44,031 nucleotides of DNA from Acidiferrobacteraceae bacterium (GTDB lineage: Bacteria > Pseudomonadota > Gammaproteobacteria > Acidiferrobacterales > SZUA-150), in contig QIGL01000041.1 in assembly GCA_003228915.1 (NCBI GenBank), positions 1 to 44,031 on the forward strand, written 5' to 3'. Shown one piece after another: positions 33,275 through 42,500 of this stretch (positions are counted from its first letter, which is position 1; the number at the start of each line of letters is the position of its first letter). A program made the position numbers and the translations under genes. Under the pieces are notes generated by a model. That model was not told the origin of the DNA, searched no databases, and saw only the letters and a program-made list of their open reading frames with translations.

Positions 33275-34278
33275 TGGCCATGAAACGATTTTTATTAAAC
33301 GTATTTTTTCTTGCCGGCTTATTGTTGCCCGCCGCTTCCTGGGCCGTGGGCACCGGCGCCAATACGGTCATTAATAACACGGCCAATATCACTTATGACG
33401 TCGGGACTGTAACTGGTTTAACGGCCAGCGCCTCTGCAACGTTCAGGGTAGATGAAATTATTGCTGCCGCCCATACCTGGCAGGATGCCGGCAATATTAT
33501 TGTGCTGTCACCTGACAGTAACCAGGTATTGAGTTTTTTACTGACCAATGTGGGTAACGGTGTTGAGACCTTTTCATTAAGCGTAAACAACGCGATCGCC
33601 GGCGATAATTTTGATCCCCTCAATGCCCGCATTTACCTGGACAATGGTAACGGAATTTTCGATGGCATACTGGTAGAAACACTTTATGTGCCCGGGGTAA
33701 ATGACCCGGTACTGGATGCCAATGGCACCGACGCCATTGTTTTATTTGTGCTCAACGATATCCCGGCCGCGTTTTTAGCAACCAACACCGGCATTAGCCG
33801 AATCATTGCCTCGTCCACCACACCGGGTGCTGCCGGCAGTCCCGTGGGTACCGTGTTGGCAGGCCAGGGTGATGGCGGTTTGATTGATGCCGTCGTCGGA
33901 ACCACTACCGCTGATGTGAATGCAAATGGTACTTACGAAGTCCAGGCCAACCCGGTTGGCCTGGTCAAAACTGCTGATGTCATTAACGATGGCAGTGCTT
34001 GTACAACGGGTTGCTCACCTATTCCTGGCGCAACCATACGCTACAGCATCCAGGTGAATGTGATAGGCCTTGGCATTGTCGAGAGCCTGACTATTACCGA
34101 TGCCATCCCTGTCAATACAACTTACGTAGCTGGCACCATCACCCTTGATGCCATAACGATGACCGATATTGTCGATGCCGATGCCGGTGATTTTACTGCC
34201 AATACCATCACGATCAACCTGGGTAATGTCAACGCACCGGCAACTCGAACCATTACCTTCGACGTAACAATTAATTAA
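33274..34278 (+). CDS. secreted DUF11 domain protein, paralogue A
   Basis: Exported protein of about 334 aa. The start overlaps the stop of the previous gene (TGATG); GTG at 33271 and ATG at 33280 are alternatives. The signal peptide ends at ASWA. The mature N-terminus (VGTGANTVINNTANITYDVGT) is shared in pattern with paralogue B at 35243. The middle is a beta-rich domain, and the C-terminal 110 residues are a DUF11-type module (IPGATIRYSIQVNVIG ... ITDAIPVNTTYVAGTITLD ... RTITFDVTIN). There is no membrane anchor or sorting signal. It is probably co-translated with the P-domain protein. Confidence 0.82.
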   Translation: MAMKRFLLNVFFLAGLLLPAASWAVGTGANTVINNTANITYDVGTVTGLTASASATFRVDEIIAAAHTWQDAGNIIVLSPDSNQVLSFLLTNVGNGVETFSLSVNNAIAGDNFDPLNARIYLDNGNGIFDGILVETLYVPGVNDPVLDANGTDAIVLFVLNDIPAAFLATNTGISRIIASSTTPGAAGSPVGTVLAGQGDGGLIDAVVGTTTADVNANGTYEVQANPVGLVKTADVINDGSACTTGCSPIPGATIRYSIQVNVIGLGIVESLTITDAIPVNTTYVAGTITLDAITMTDIVDADAGDFTANTITINLGNVNAPATRTITFDVTIN

Positions 34279-34318
34279 GGAAAACAGAGAAATGAAATTA
34301 CTAAAAATGGAGATCAAA

Positions 34319-34825
34319 ATGAAAACTAAAAACATAAAAACTGCTGTTATTACCGGCTTTATCGCAATCTTGACACTCGCTACACCCGTCCAGGTGCAAG
34401 CGGTAAATGGTCATATCGAAATACGAAATGAGGTCAGAAAAGTTGAAATTTTCCTGAATAAAAAAGGGGTCAGGCAACAACGAGAAGTGGAGGCAGTAAA
34501 AGTTACCCCGGGGGACGAATTACTTTACACAATATATTTCAAGAATACGAGTAAAAAAGCGGCCTCCAATATTGTGATCAATAACCCGGTCCCGAAAAAC
34601 ATGATTTATAAAAATGGATCGGCGTTTGGTTCTGGCACTGATATTACTTTTTCGGTTGATGGCGGTAAAACTTTCGCCAAATCTGGAAAATTAAAAGTGA
34701 AATCAAAAAGCGGAACACTGCAACCCGCCACTGCAAAAGATTACACAGATATTCGCTGGGTTTTTAAACCAAAATTAAATCCTGGCGATCAGGGCACCGT
34801 TCAGTTCAGAGCAAACTTAAAATGA
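34319..34825 (+). CDS. secreted single-domain DUF11 protein
   Basis: Small exported protein of about 168 aa. The ATG at 34319 has GGAG 6 bases upstream and directly begins a signal peptide (KTKNIKTAVITGFIAILTLA ... VQA); an ATG at 34292 with AAGGA 11 bases upstream is an alternative. The mature part is Lys-rich and carries one DUF11-type module (VTPGDELLYTIYFKNTSKKAASNIVINNPVPKNMIY) ending TVQFRANLK. It may act as a linking or capping subunit of the cluster's larger proteins (inference). Confidence 0.78.
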   Translation: MKTKNIKTAVITGFIAILTLATPVQVQAVNGHIEIRNEVRKVEIFLNKKGVRQQREVEAVKVTPGDELLYTIYFKNTSKKAASNIVINNPVPKNMIYKNGSAFGSGTDITFSVDGGKTFAKSGKLKVKSKSGTLQPATAKDYTDIRWVFKPKLNPGDQGTVQFRANLK

Positions 34826-34989
34826 AAATAATTTTACATCGTCGGGGTTTTACCAAACACCTGGGTTGTTTTCTGATATTCCCGGTGTTCCCGGTATTTT
34901 CGACGTTTTATTTTTTTAGAAATGAATTTAAAACAATTTATTGGTCAAAAAGTTTTAAGAATTTTGTGCGGCATGCACGAGGAGCAATT

Positions 34990-35217
34990 ATGAGTATTTT
35001 CACAAAACAAATTTTCCACTTAAAAACCCGTGAGGGTCCACCTGAACCAACAGGGCCGCCTCTTGGTACAGGCCCTCCCGGTTGCGGTCCCCCTTCCGGG
35101 GCCGGGCCACCCGGGAAAAATGAATCAGCCACAACGGTGTCGCGACGGACCGAGGTGGTTAAACAAAAGATTTTTATTAAAAAATTAATTTGGATTATTA
35201 ATTTTCAACAAATGTAA
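34990..35217 (+). CDS. small Gly-Pro-Pro-rich protein
   Basis: The ATG at 34990 has GAGGAG 5-6 bases upstream, a strong ribosome-binding site, and gives 75 residues. The N-terminus is MSIFTKQIFHLKTRE. Then come about 27 residues in which GPP recurs roughly every six positions, then a basic tail. There is no signal peptide. The same frame is open further upstream to 34822, but that part looks non-coding. The Gly-Pro-Pro repeat recalls collagen-like or cell-surface linker sequence but is too short to classify. It may be spurious; the ribosome-binding site and position inside the cluster favour a real gene. Confidence 0.4.
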   Translation: MSIFTKQIFHLKTREGPPEPTGPPLGTGPPGCGPPSGAGPPGKNESATTVSRRTEVVKQKIFIKKLIWIINFQQM

Positions 35218-35242
35218 CAGGGAGGTTAATGAGGTATTTATT

Positions 35243-36367
35243 ATGAAATCATTAACTCTAAGCAAGATGTTGGGTTGGTTGCCAGTGATTGCAATACTCT
35301 GGGGGGTGTCGTTCTCGGCACACGCCCTGGGTACTGCGTCCAGTACATCCATCACCAACAGGGCCACCATCAACTACGATGTTGGCACCACTGCCCAAAC
35401 ACCGATTGAGAGTTCTCCTGGAGGGAACACGACGCCCGGTGTGGGTAACGGTACCGATACTGCATTTATAGTGGATAACCGTGTTGATCTGGTACTTGCC
35501 GAAGTTGGTGCAACCTATACTACGGGTGCGCCAGGTGAGGCGGGACTGGTCACAACATTTTCCCTGACCAATGAAGGTAACACGGTGCAGGACTACTCTT
35601 TTGCGGCAGTCAACAACGTGGGTGGTACGTTATTTACCATTCTCGATGATTCAAACGTCACCATCACCGGTATATTTGTCGAAGACGGTACTACGCCTGG
35701 TTATCAGCTAGGACAAGATACTGCAACGTTCGTTGATGAGCTGGCGGCCGATGGTACGCAGACGGTTTATGTTATTGCAACCATCCCGGTGGCCTCGGTG
35801 GATAGCAACTACGCCATTATTGATTTGACGGCAACCACACGAGACGGTGGTGCAGGTGGTCAGGGCGCAGTCACCACGGCAACGGCCGGTGCTGATACCG
35901 CAGGCGTTGACGTAGTGCTTGCCGACGGCTTTGATGATGGTGGTGTTGGTGGCCTCGACGGTGATACCAGTGACGGCGTTAACGATGGTGCCTTTACAGC
36001 CCAGGATGCCTACCTGGTCGCCTCGGCCCTGATAACGGTCACCAAAACCTCGGCAGTTATTAGCGATCCAATCAACCTGGCTGTTAATCCAAAACGGATA
36101 CCAGGTGCGATTGTTCGTTATACCGTGGTGGTTACCAATACAGGCGGCACAGCGGCAGCCAATGTCACGTTGGTTGATGTTATACCTGCCAATACCACCT
36201 ACGTGCCCGCTACCATCACCCTGGGTGGCGCAGCCCAAACCGATGTCGCAGATGCAGATGCCAGTGACTTTAATGCCACCAATGCAAATGCTGTGACGTC
36301 TGTGATAGGCGCACTGGTTGCAACCAGTGGCACCCAGACTGTCACCTTTGACGTGACGGTTAACTAG
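35243..36367 (+). CDS. secreted DUF11 domain protein, paralogue B
   Basis: Exported protein of 374 aa. The signal peptide ends at AHA, and the mature start LGTASSTSITNRATINYDVGTT parallels paralogue A at 33274. The middle is an acidic, Gly/Asp-rich beta region (DGFDDGGVGGLDGDTSDGVNDG) that may bind calcium (inference). The C-terminal DUF11-type module is IPGAIVRYTVVVTNTGGTAAANVTLVDVIPANTTYV ... VTFDVTVN. GGGAGG at 35220-35225 lies 17 bases before the ATG, so the ribosome-binding site is not ideal. It is separated from the giant gene by a 172-base spacer with two hairpins. Confidence 0.82.
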   Translation: MKSLTLSKMLGWLPVIAILWGVSFSAHALGTASSTSITNRATINYDVGTTAQTPIESSPGGNTTPGVGNGTDTAFIVDNRVDLVLAEVGATYTTGAPGEAGLVTTFSLTNEGNTVQDYSFAAVNNVGGTLFTILDDSNVTITGIFVEDGTTPGYQLGQDTATFVDELAADGTQTVYVIATIPVASVDSNYAIIDLTATTRDGGAGGQGAVTTATAGADTAGVDVVLADGFDDGGVGGLDGDTSDGVNDGAFTAQDAYLVASALITVTKTSAVISDPINLAVNPKRIPGAIVRYTVVVTNTGGTAAANVTLVDVIPANTTYVPATITLGGAAQTDVADADASDFNATNANAVTSVIGALVATSGTQTVTFDVTVN

Positions 36368-36412
36368 TAGTCGTACCATGGCATTGTCGACTATTAAACT
36401 GGCCATGGGCGT

Positions 36413-36436
36413 CCTTGTCGGATTTTTCCGACAAGG
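36413..36436 (+). other. Hairpin 1 in the leader of the giant gene
   Basis: A perfect 9-bp stem CCTTGTCGG/CCGACAAGG with a 6-base loop (ATTTTT). No T-run follows. It lies 45 bases after the paralogue B stop. Confidence 0.7.
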
Positions 36437-36488
36437 GTCTGCTCGTGTCCGGGTTAATAGCGAATGTCCTGGTAATTTTATTTTACGT

Positions 36489-36527
36489 GACTGGTTGGTT
36501 GTCATTAGCCAACCAGTCCGTCTTTTT
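36489..36527 (+). terminator. Hairpin 2 with T-run, possible attenuator before the giant gene
   Basis: A perfect 10-bp stem GACTGGTTGG/CCAACCAGTC (36489-36498 with 36509-36518) and a 10-base loop is followed by CGTCTTTTT. It has the shape of a weak intrinsic terminator and ends just ahead of the preferred ATG at 36540, so it may reduce read-through into the giant gene or mask its start. Confidence 0.5.
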
Positions 36528-36539
36528 CCGGGTTTTGTT

Positions 36540-39500
36540 ATGAGAGCCCGGAAACAGACGGCTGTATTCCTGTTAGTGATATTGGCAGTCCTGCAGGTAA
36601 GTGCCGCCTGGGCAGTACCACCCGGCACGGTACTATCTAATAATGCTAATTCTACCTATGGCATCGGTGGTGTACCCGGTTTTACCAGTGGTTCTAATAC
36701 GGTAAATATCACCACCACAATAAATCTTACGCCATCGAACATTAGCTTTTTTCAATATTCACCTTCCGGTGCTGGTGCCAACATAATGGCCTCTCCCAGC
36801 TTTTGTGCCAACGGCGCAGCGACCGGACCTTTTATTCCCCTGGGTAATCCTACCTACCCGGGCCTGGGAATTATTGATGTAACCGTGCCCGTGAACCTGC
36901 TGGCAGCAACACGATTTAACCAGGGTGAACCAATCTTTGTTCGCACTGATGATGCCAATGCCAATATCAATCCGGGGATCCGGGATATATTACGCGTTAC
37001 CGTCACCGTCACCGAGACCGGTGATGCCGAGGTCATTGAAATGACCGAAACCGCAAATAACTCCGGTATTTTTGTTGGTTTCATTCCTTCATCAGGCGTC
37101 GCAGTGGCCCAGTACGATTGTCAGCTAAGTGTCCAGGAAGATAATAATCTTACTGTTACCTATACCGACGAATATGATAATACCGACACCTCAAATGCCC
37201 AGGCCCTGGTTGATCCCTTCGGCATGGTGTTTGATTCAACTAGTGGTAATTTCATTAACGGTGCCACGGTCACCATAATCGATGCCGGTACCGGCTTGCC
37301 AGCCACGGTTTTTGGCGATGATGGTGTCAGTACTTACCCGGCCACCATCACCAGTGGCGGCAGTGCAACCGATAGCGGCGGTACAGTTTATAACTTCCCC
37401 CCTGGCGGTTACCGATTTCCATTAATGTCGCCCGGCACTTATCGAATAACCATTGTACCGCCGACGGGTTACTCGGCACCGTCGGCTGTTACGATCCCGG
37501 TTTTGCAAACATTACCAGGCGCGCCCTTTGCGCTTGATATTAATGCTTCATTTGGCCTGGATTTTATTTTAAATGCCGGCCCGCCACTTAATGTTGATAT
37601 TCCGGCAGACCCCAGCGGCGCATCAACGGGTAATTTGTTTCTCAGTAAAACGGCCTCCAAGAATAGCGCATCTATAGGTGAGTTCGTACGGTATACCCTG
37701 ACCCTGGACAATACAGATTTATTGGTAGCCTCCAGCAATACTGTAATCACAGATGTATTACCGCTGGGTTTTCGCTACCAGGAATCATCAGCGCACTTGA
37801 ATGGCAATGTCATGACCGGGCCATCAATCAGCGCCGATGGACGAACACTAAAATTTAATATTGGCACCCTCGCGGCTGATAGCCGTGCCACCGTCACCTA
37901 CGTGACATCGGTTATCGCCAATGTCGAAAAAGGAAAAGCAGTAAACACTGCCCAGGCAACTAACGTCACTACAATTTTATCAAACCTGGCAACGTCTACT
38001 GTCACGATTAAAGAAGATTTGTTTACCAGTCGCAGCCATGTATTTGGTCGTGTAACCCTGGGTAATTGCAAAATCGATCCGCCCAGCTCCGGGTTTGTCG
38101 ATATGCGCTTACGCAGCGAACTCTTTTCCGGTCGCGTCCGTTATGAATTAACGCTAACCGGTACCACCGTACCGGTAACAAACATGCGTGTCACTGCATC
38201 ATTACCACCCGAGTTGAGCTACATCGTGAACAGCGCGCGCCTGGAAGATGGTATGAAATTAGTACCAATCCAGAAAAACAATACACTGGAATTTTATATC
38301 GGTGATCGCGGCAGTAACTGGAGCCGGACAATTGTTTTTGAAGCCCGGACTCAATCAGACAATGCCGGTACAGCAACAACCGTCGTATACGCAAGGTTTA
38401 ATTCACCTTCAGAAAAAGATTTAGAAATTAAAGCCAGTAATAGCCTGACCAATCGCATGTTTAAACCGGAAGACAAGACCATTATCGCCTTGCCTAATTT
38501 TGATAAATCCAGGACCCAGCTCAACCTGGCCGATCGCACCGAGTTGAATTCATTAATTAAACAACTGCAAGGCAAGATCATCAAACGGGTGAAAATTTCA
38601 GGTCATTCAGATTCAATGATCCTCTCTAATGGCGCACAAAGTGAATACCTGGATAACTATTCATTATCTCTGGAACGCGCAAAATCAGTCGGGACTTACC
38701 TGGACCAGTATTTGAAGATTGATAAAAATAATATTTCGCTACGGGGTTATGGCCCGGATCTACCGGTTGCCGGTAATGAAACCGAAGTCGGACGTCGCGC
38801 CAATAGACGGGTAGAAGTTGAAATCACGACCCTGCAACATAAACCACGATTGAAGTGGGAAATGTTAACAAACGATAGTGAGTTACAACGCACCCGCATT
38901 GAAGGCCCGCTGCAGAAAAAAGGCGACCTGACAATGGGCGAAGACTTGCCAGGCGTTAAAGGTGTGCGCCTGGTCACTGAAAACGGAATTTATGTCACCA
39001 CCGATGACCAGGGCATGTATCACCTGGAAGGTCTGAAACCAGGTACCCACGTATTACAAATCGATACCGCCACCCTGCCCAGCAACCTCGAAGCGGTACT
39101 GTGTGAAGAAAACACACGTTTTGCCGGCAGTGGTTATTCCCAGTTTATCGACTTACAGGGCGGTACCTTGTGGCGGGCAGATTTTTATCTGCGCGAGAAA
39201 GCACCGCTGCAAGATAACGTAAACCTGCGCATGCGCACCCAGCTCAATGAACAGGATGCCGATATTACAATCGACCTTGAAGGGACTCGTTTTATTTATA
39301 ACAAGCTACGATTGCTGGTCATGCTACCAAAAGAACTGGAATACATCCCGGGTAGCAGCCGCCACAACAACATGGCACTTGGTGAGCCCGAGATTACGGA
39401 CGGAGTGCTGGCTTACCGATTAGCGGGTACCGGTAAAGAAACATGGAAGCGTACATTAAAATTAAAAGTCAAAGCCATTGGTGTCCGTAAAGGTGAGATC

Positions 39501-42500
39501 AAAACCAGGGCACTCCTGATGTTTGAGACCCTCGATGGCAAACGCCACAAAACACCCGTGGCCACCAATTCTTTGGTTCATTCCGTGCCGGAAGATCGCA
39601 AGCAACAGTTTACCTTCAGGCCAAAATTTACCTCTGCCCGGGCAAAATTGCGGGTAAGCGACAAGAAATTGCTGAATAAGATTATCGGTCAATTCAAAGG
39701 CATACAGATTAATGCGATTAAAGTAATCGGCCATGCCGATAATCAACCACTGTCCGGGGCAACCAAAAAACGCTTCAAGGATAATATGACCTTGTCTGGT
39801 ATCCGCGCCGCCAGTGTTGCTGATTACATTGGCGAGGTATTACGACTGGATAAATCTCAAATAGAAATCATCGCCATGGGCGCAACCAAACCACTGGTCA
39901 GTAATGATACCGCTGAAGGACGCGCCATCAATCGAAGGGTTGAGTTATTTGTTGATGCAGTCCAGAAAAACAAGGAAGGCGCCTGGAACCCGGCCGGAGA
40001 AAAAAATAAAATTTATTACGTAAAATCAAAATACAAAATCAATAACGGCAACCGTGAAAAAATCCAGGTCATTATCGATAACCTGAAAAAACAAAACCCT
40101 GGACGCATCCGGGTAGTTGGCCATAGCGACAGTAAAGGACTGATCAAGGCCTCTGGCAAAGATCATTTTGATACTAACTACGCCTTGTCCAGAGCACGCG
40201 CCGAAACAGTTGCCGAAATATTGCGCACAGAATTAAAACTGAAACCTGAACAGGTTGTGGTCGACATGAGAGGAGCTTCGCAACCGGTGGCCAGTAATAG
40301 CACAGAATCAGGACGCGACCTGAACCGGCGCGTGGAAATTTTTGTTGAGGCCGAAGAACAAGAACAAACACTGGGCACAAAACCTGACTGGAAACCCGTA
40401 CAAAGTGATTCTGGCCTCCAGTCTGTGAAGGTAAAAGTTAAACGTACTGTTGGGAAGTTTGCCTTGCCCCAGTTACCTGAAACTAAAAAAATTAAACTTT
40501 CCGAGTTCAATGCCAAATGGCTTGCAAACGAAAAACCGGGCTTTGAATGGATATTGCCCCTGGCCAATACAAACCCGGACATCCCGTCGATCAAGGTGGG
40601 CGTCAAGTATGATCCGGCTTACCAGTTGAAACTAACATTGAATGGACGCCCCGTCAGCGGCCTTAACCTGGATTCAGTCCTGAAACGAAAAGATGGAAAA
40701 GTTGCTGTTAATTTATGGGCAGGTGTGAATATTTTCAATGGTGACAATGTGCTCGAGGCAATTTTAACGGATAAATCCGGCAAGGTTGTCAGGCAGATCA
40801 AACACAAAGTTCATTATTCAGGCCCGGCCTCAAAGGTCGAGTATGTTGAAAAATATTCCAGCCTGGCGGCCAACGGTCGTGACCCTGTGGTTATCGCGGT
40901 TCGTTTACGTGACAACGAAGGTTACCCGGTTCGTGCGGGTACAGTTGGCGAATTTATCTTACTACCGCCTTACCAGTTAAAAACAAAAATTGATGATTTA
41001 CGTGTAAATGTATTAACTGGCAAACGAAAAAGAAACAATATTTTTAAAGTATTGGCCGATGGTATTGCCCTGATCCAGATTGAACCCACCACCGATGCCA
41101 ACCAGGTACAGCTGAGATTTCGTTTTAATGATCGTCACGTGGAAAAAATGGGTGTCTGGTTACAGGCCGAGCAACGCGATTGGGTATTGGCAGGTTTGGC
41201 AGAAGGCACTGCGGCCTACAAAACCATTGAAGGTAACATGGAGGCTCTGGATGCCCTCGATGAAAAAGATGGTCTTAACACCGATGGTCGTTTGGCCTTT
41301 TACGCCAAGGGCAGCATTAAAGGCAACTGGTTATTAACCGCTGCCTTTGATTCCAAAAAGAAGGAACGTCCGGCCGATGCTGTTCTGCACGGACTCATTG
41401 ATCCAAATAAATACTACACCCTTTATGGTGATAAAACTGAACGCCGTGCCGATGCGCCCAGTCGTAAAAAGCTTTACATCAAGCTGGAACGACGCCAGTT
41501 TTATGCGTTATTCGGTGATTACAATACCGGGCTAACCGTAACCGAGCTATCGCGATATAACCGTAGCCTGACCGGTCTTAAGTCAGAATTCGGTAACAAG
41601 TATGTTGATTTAAATGTATTCGCTGCCGAGACTGAACAGGCCTTTGTCAAGGATGAAATCCAGGGTGATGGCACCTCAGGACTTTATAATTTGTCACAAC
41701 AAAATATTGTTTTTAACAGCGACAAAATAACCATTGAAACCCGTGACCGGTTTCAAAGCCAGGTGGTCTTAACTTCGCGAGTGTTAACCCGGTTTATTGA
41801 TTACACACTGGACCCGGTCAATGGCACCTTATATTTCAGGGAACCAATTTTTTCCCAGGATGCCAACTTTAATCCAATTTATATTGTTGCCGACTATGAA
41901 GTTGAAAGTAATGGTGACAAGACCATCACGGCTGGTGGTCGTGGTGCGGTTAAATTCCTCGATGAACGTATTGAAGTAGGTGCCACCGCAATCAGTGAAG
42001 GCACAAAAGGTAATGAAGGCCAATTGGCAGGCGCCGATGTCCGGGTTGATATAACACCTGACACCAGGTTAAAAGCTGAAATAGCTACCAGCAAAAAAGA
42101 ATCTGGTACGACTTCCCGTGATGGCGATGCCTGGCTGGCAGAATTGACACATCGAACTAAAAAAGTGGATGGCAAGGTATACATCCGGGAACAGCAAGCA
42201 GGGTTTGGCCTGGGACAACAAAAAGGCAGCGAAACCGGTACCCGCAAGATCGGTCTCGATGTAAATTATCGTCCACACGATAAAATTATCATTCATGGTG
42301 AGGCACGTCGTGATGAAAACCTGACAACGACAGGTATTCGGGATGTCGCCGCAGCCGACGTTACTTTCAGGGAGAAGGCCTACAGCTTGTCCGGTGGTTT
42401 TCGCAGAGCCGAAGATACCACGGCCCTCGGCGAAAAATTCAGCTCTAACTTGCTGACACTTGGTGCATCCCGCGCCTTCATGGGTAACAAGCTTAACCTG

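Noticed and set aside
34822-34989. Upstream part of the frame containing the GPP-rich protein, overlapping the DUF11 gene by 4 bases
   Set aside because: The overlap is tempting, but the encoded residues look like translated spacer and a far better ribosome-binding site precedes the ATG at 34990.
36378-36539. 54-residue N-terminal extension of the giant protein
   Set aside because: The segment holds two perfect hairpins and ends exactly where a normal signal peptide begins, so it is treated as leader.
35708-36628. 306-codon minus-strand frame
   Set aside because: It is antisense to paralogue B and the start of the giant gene, has Cys/Arg-rich nonsense composition, and has no signal or ribosome-binding site.
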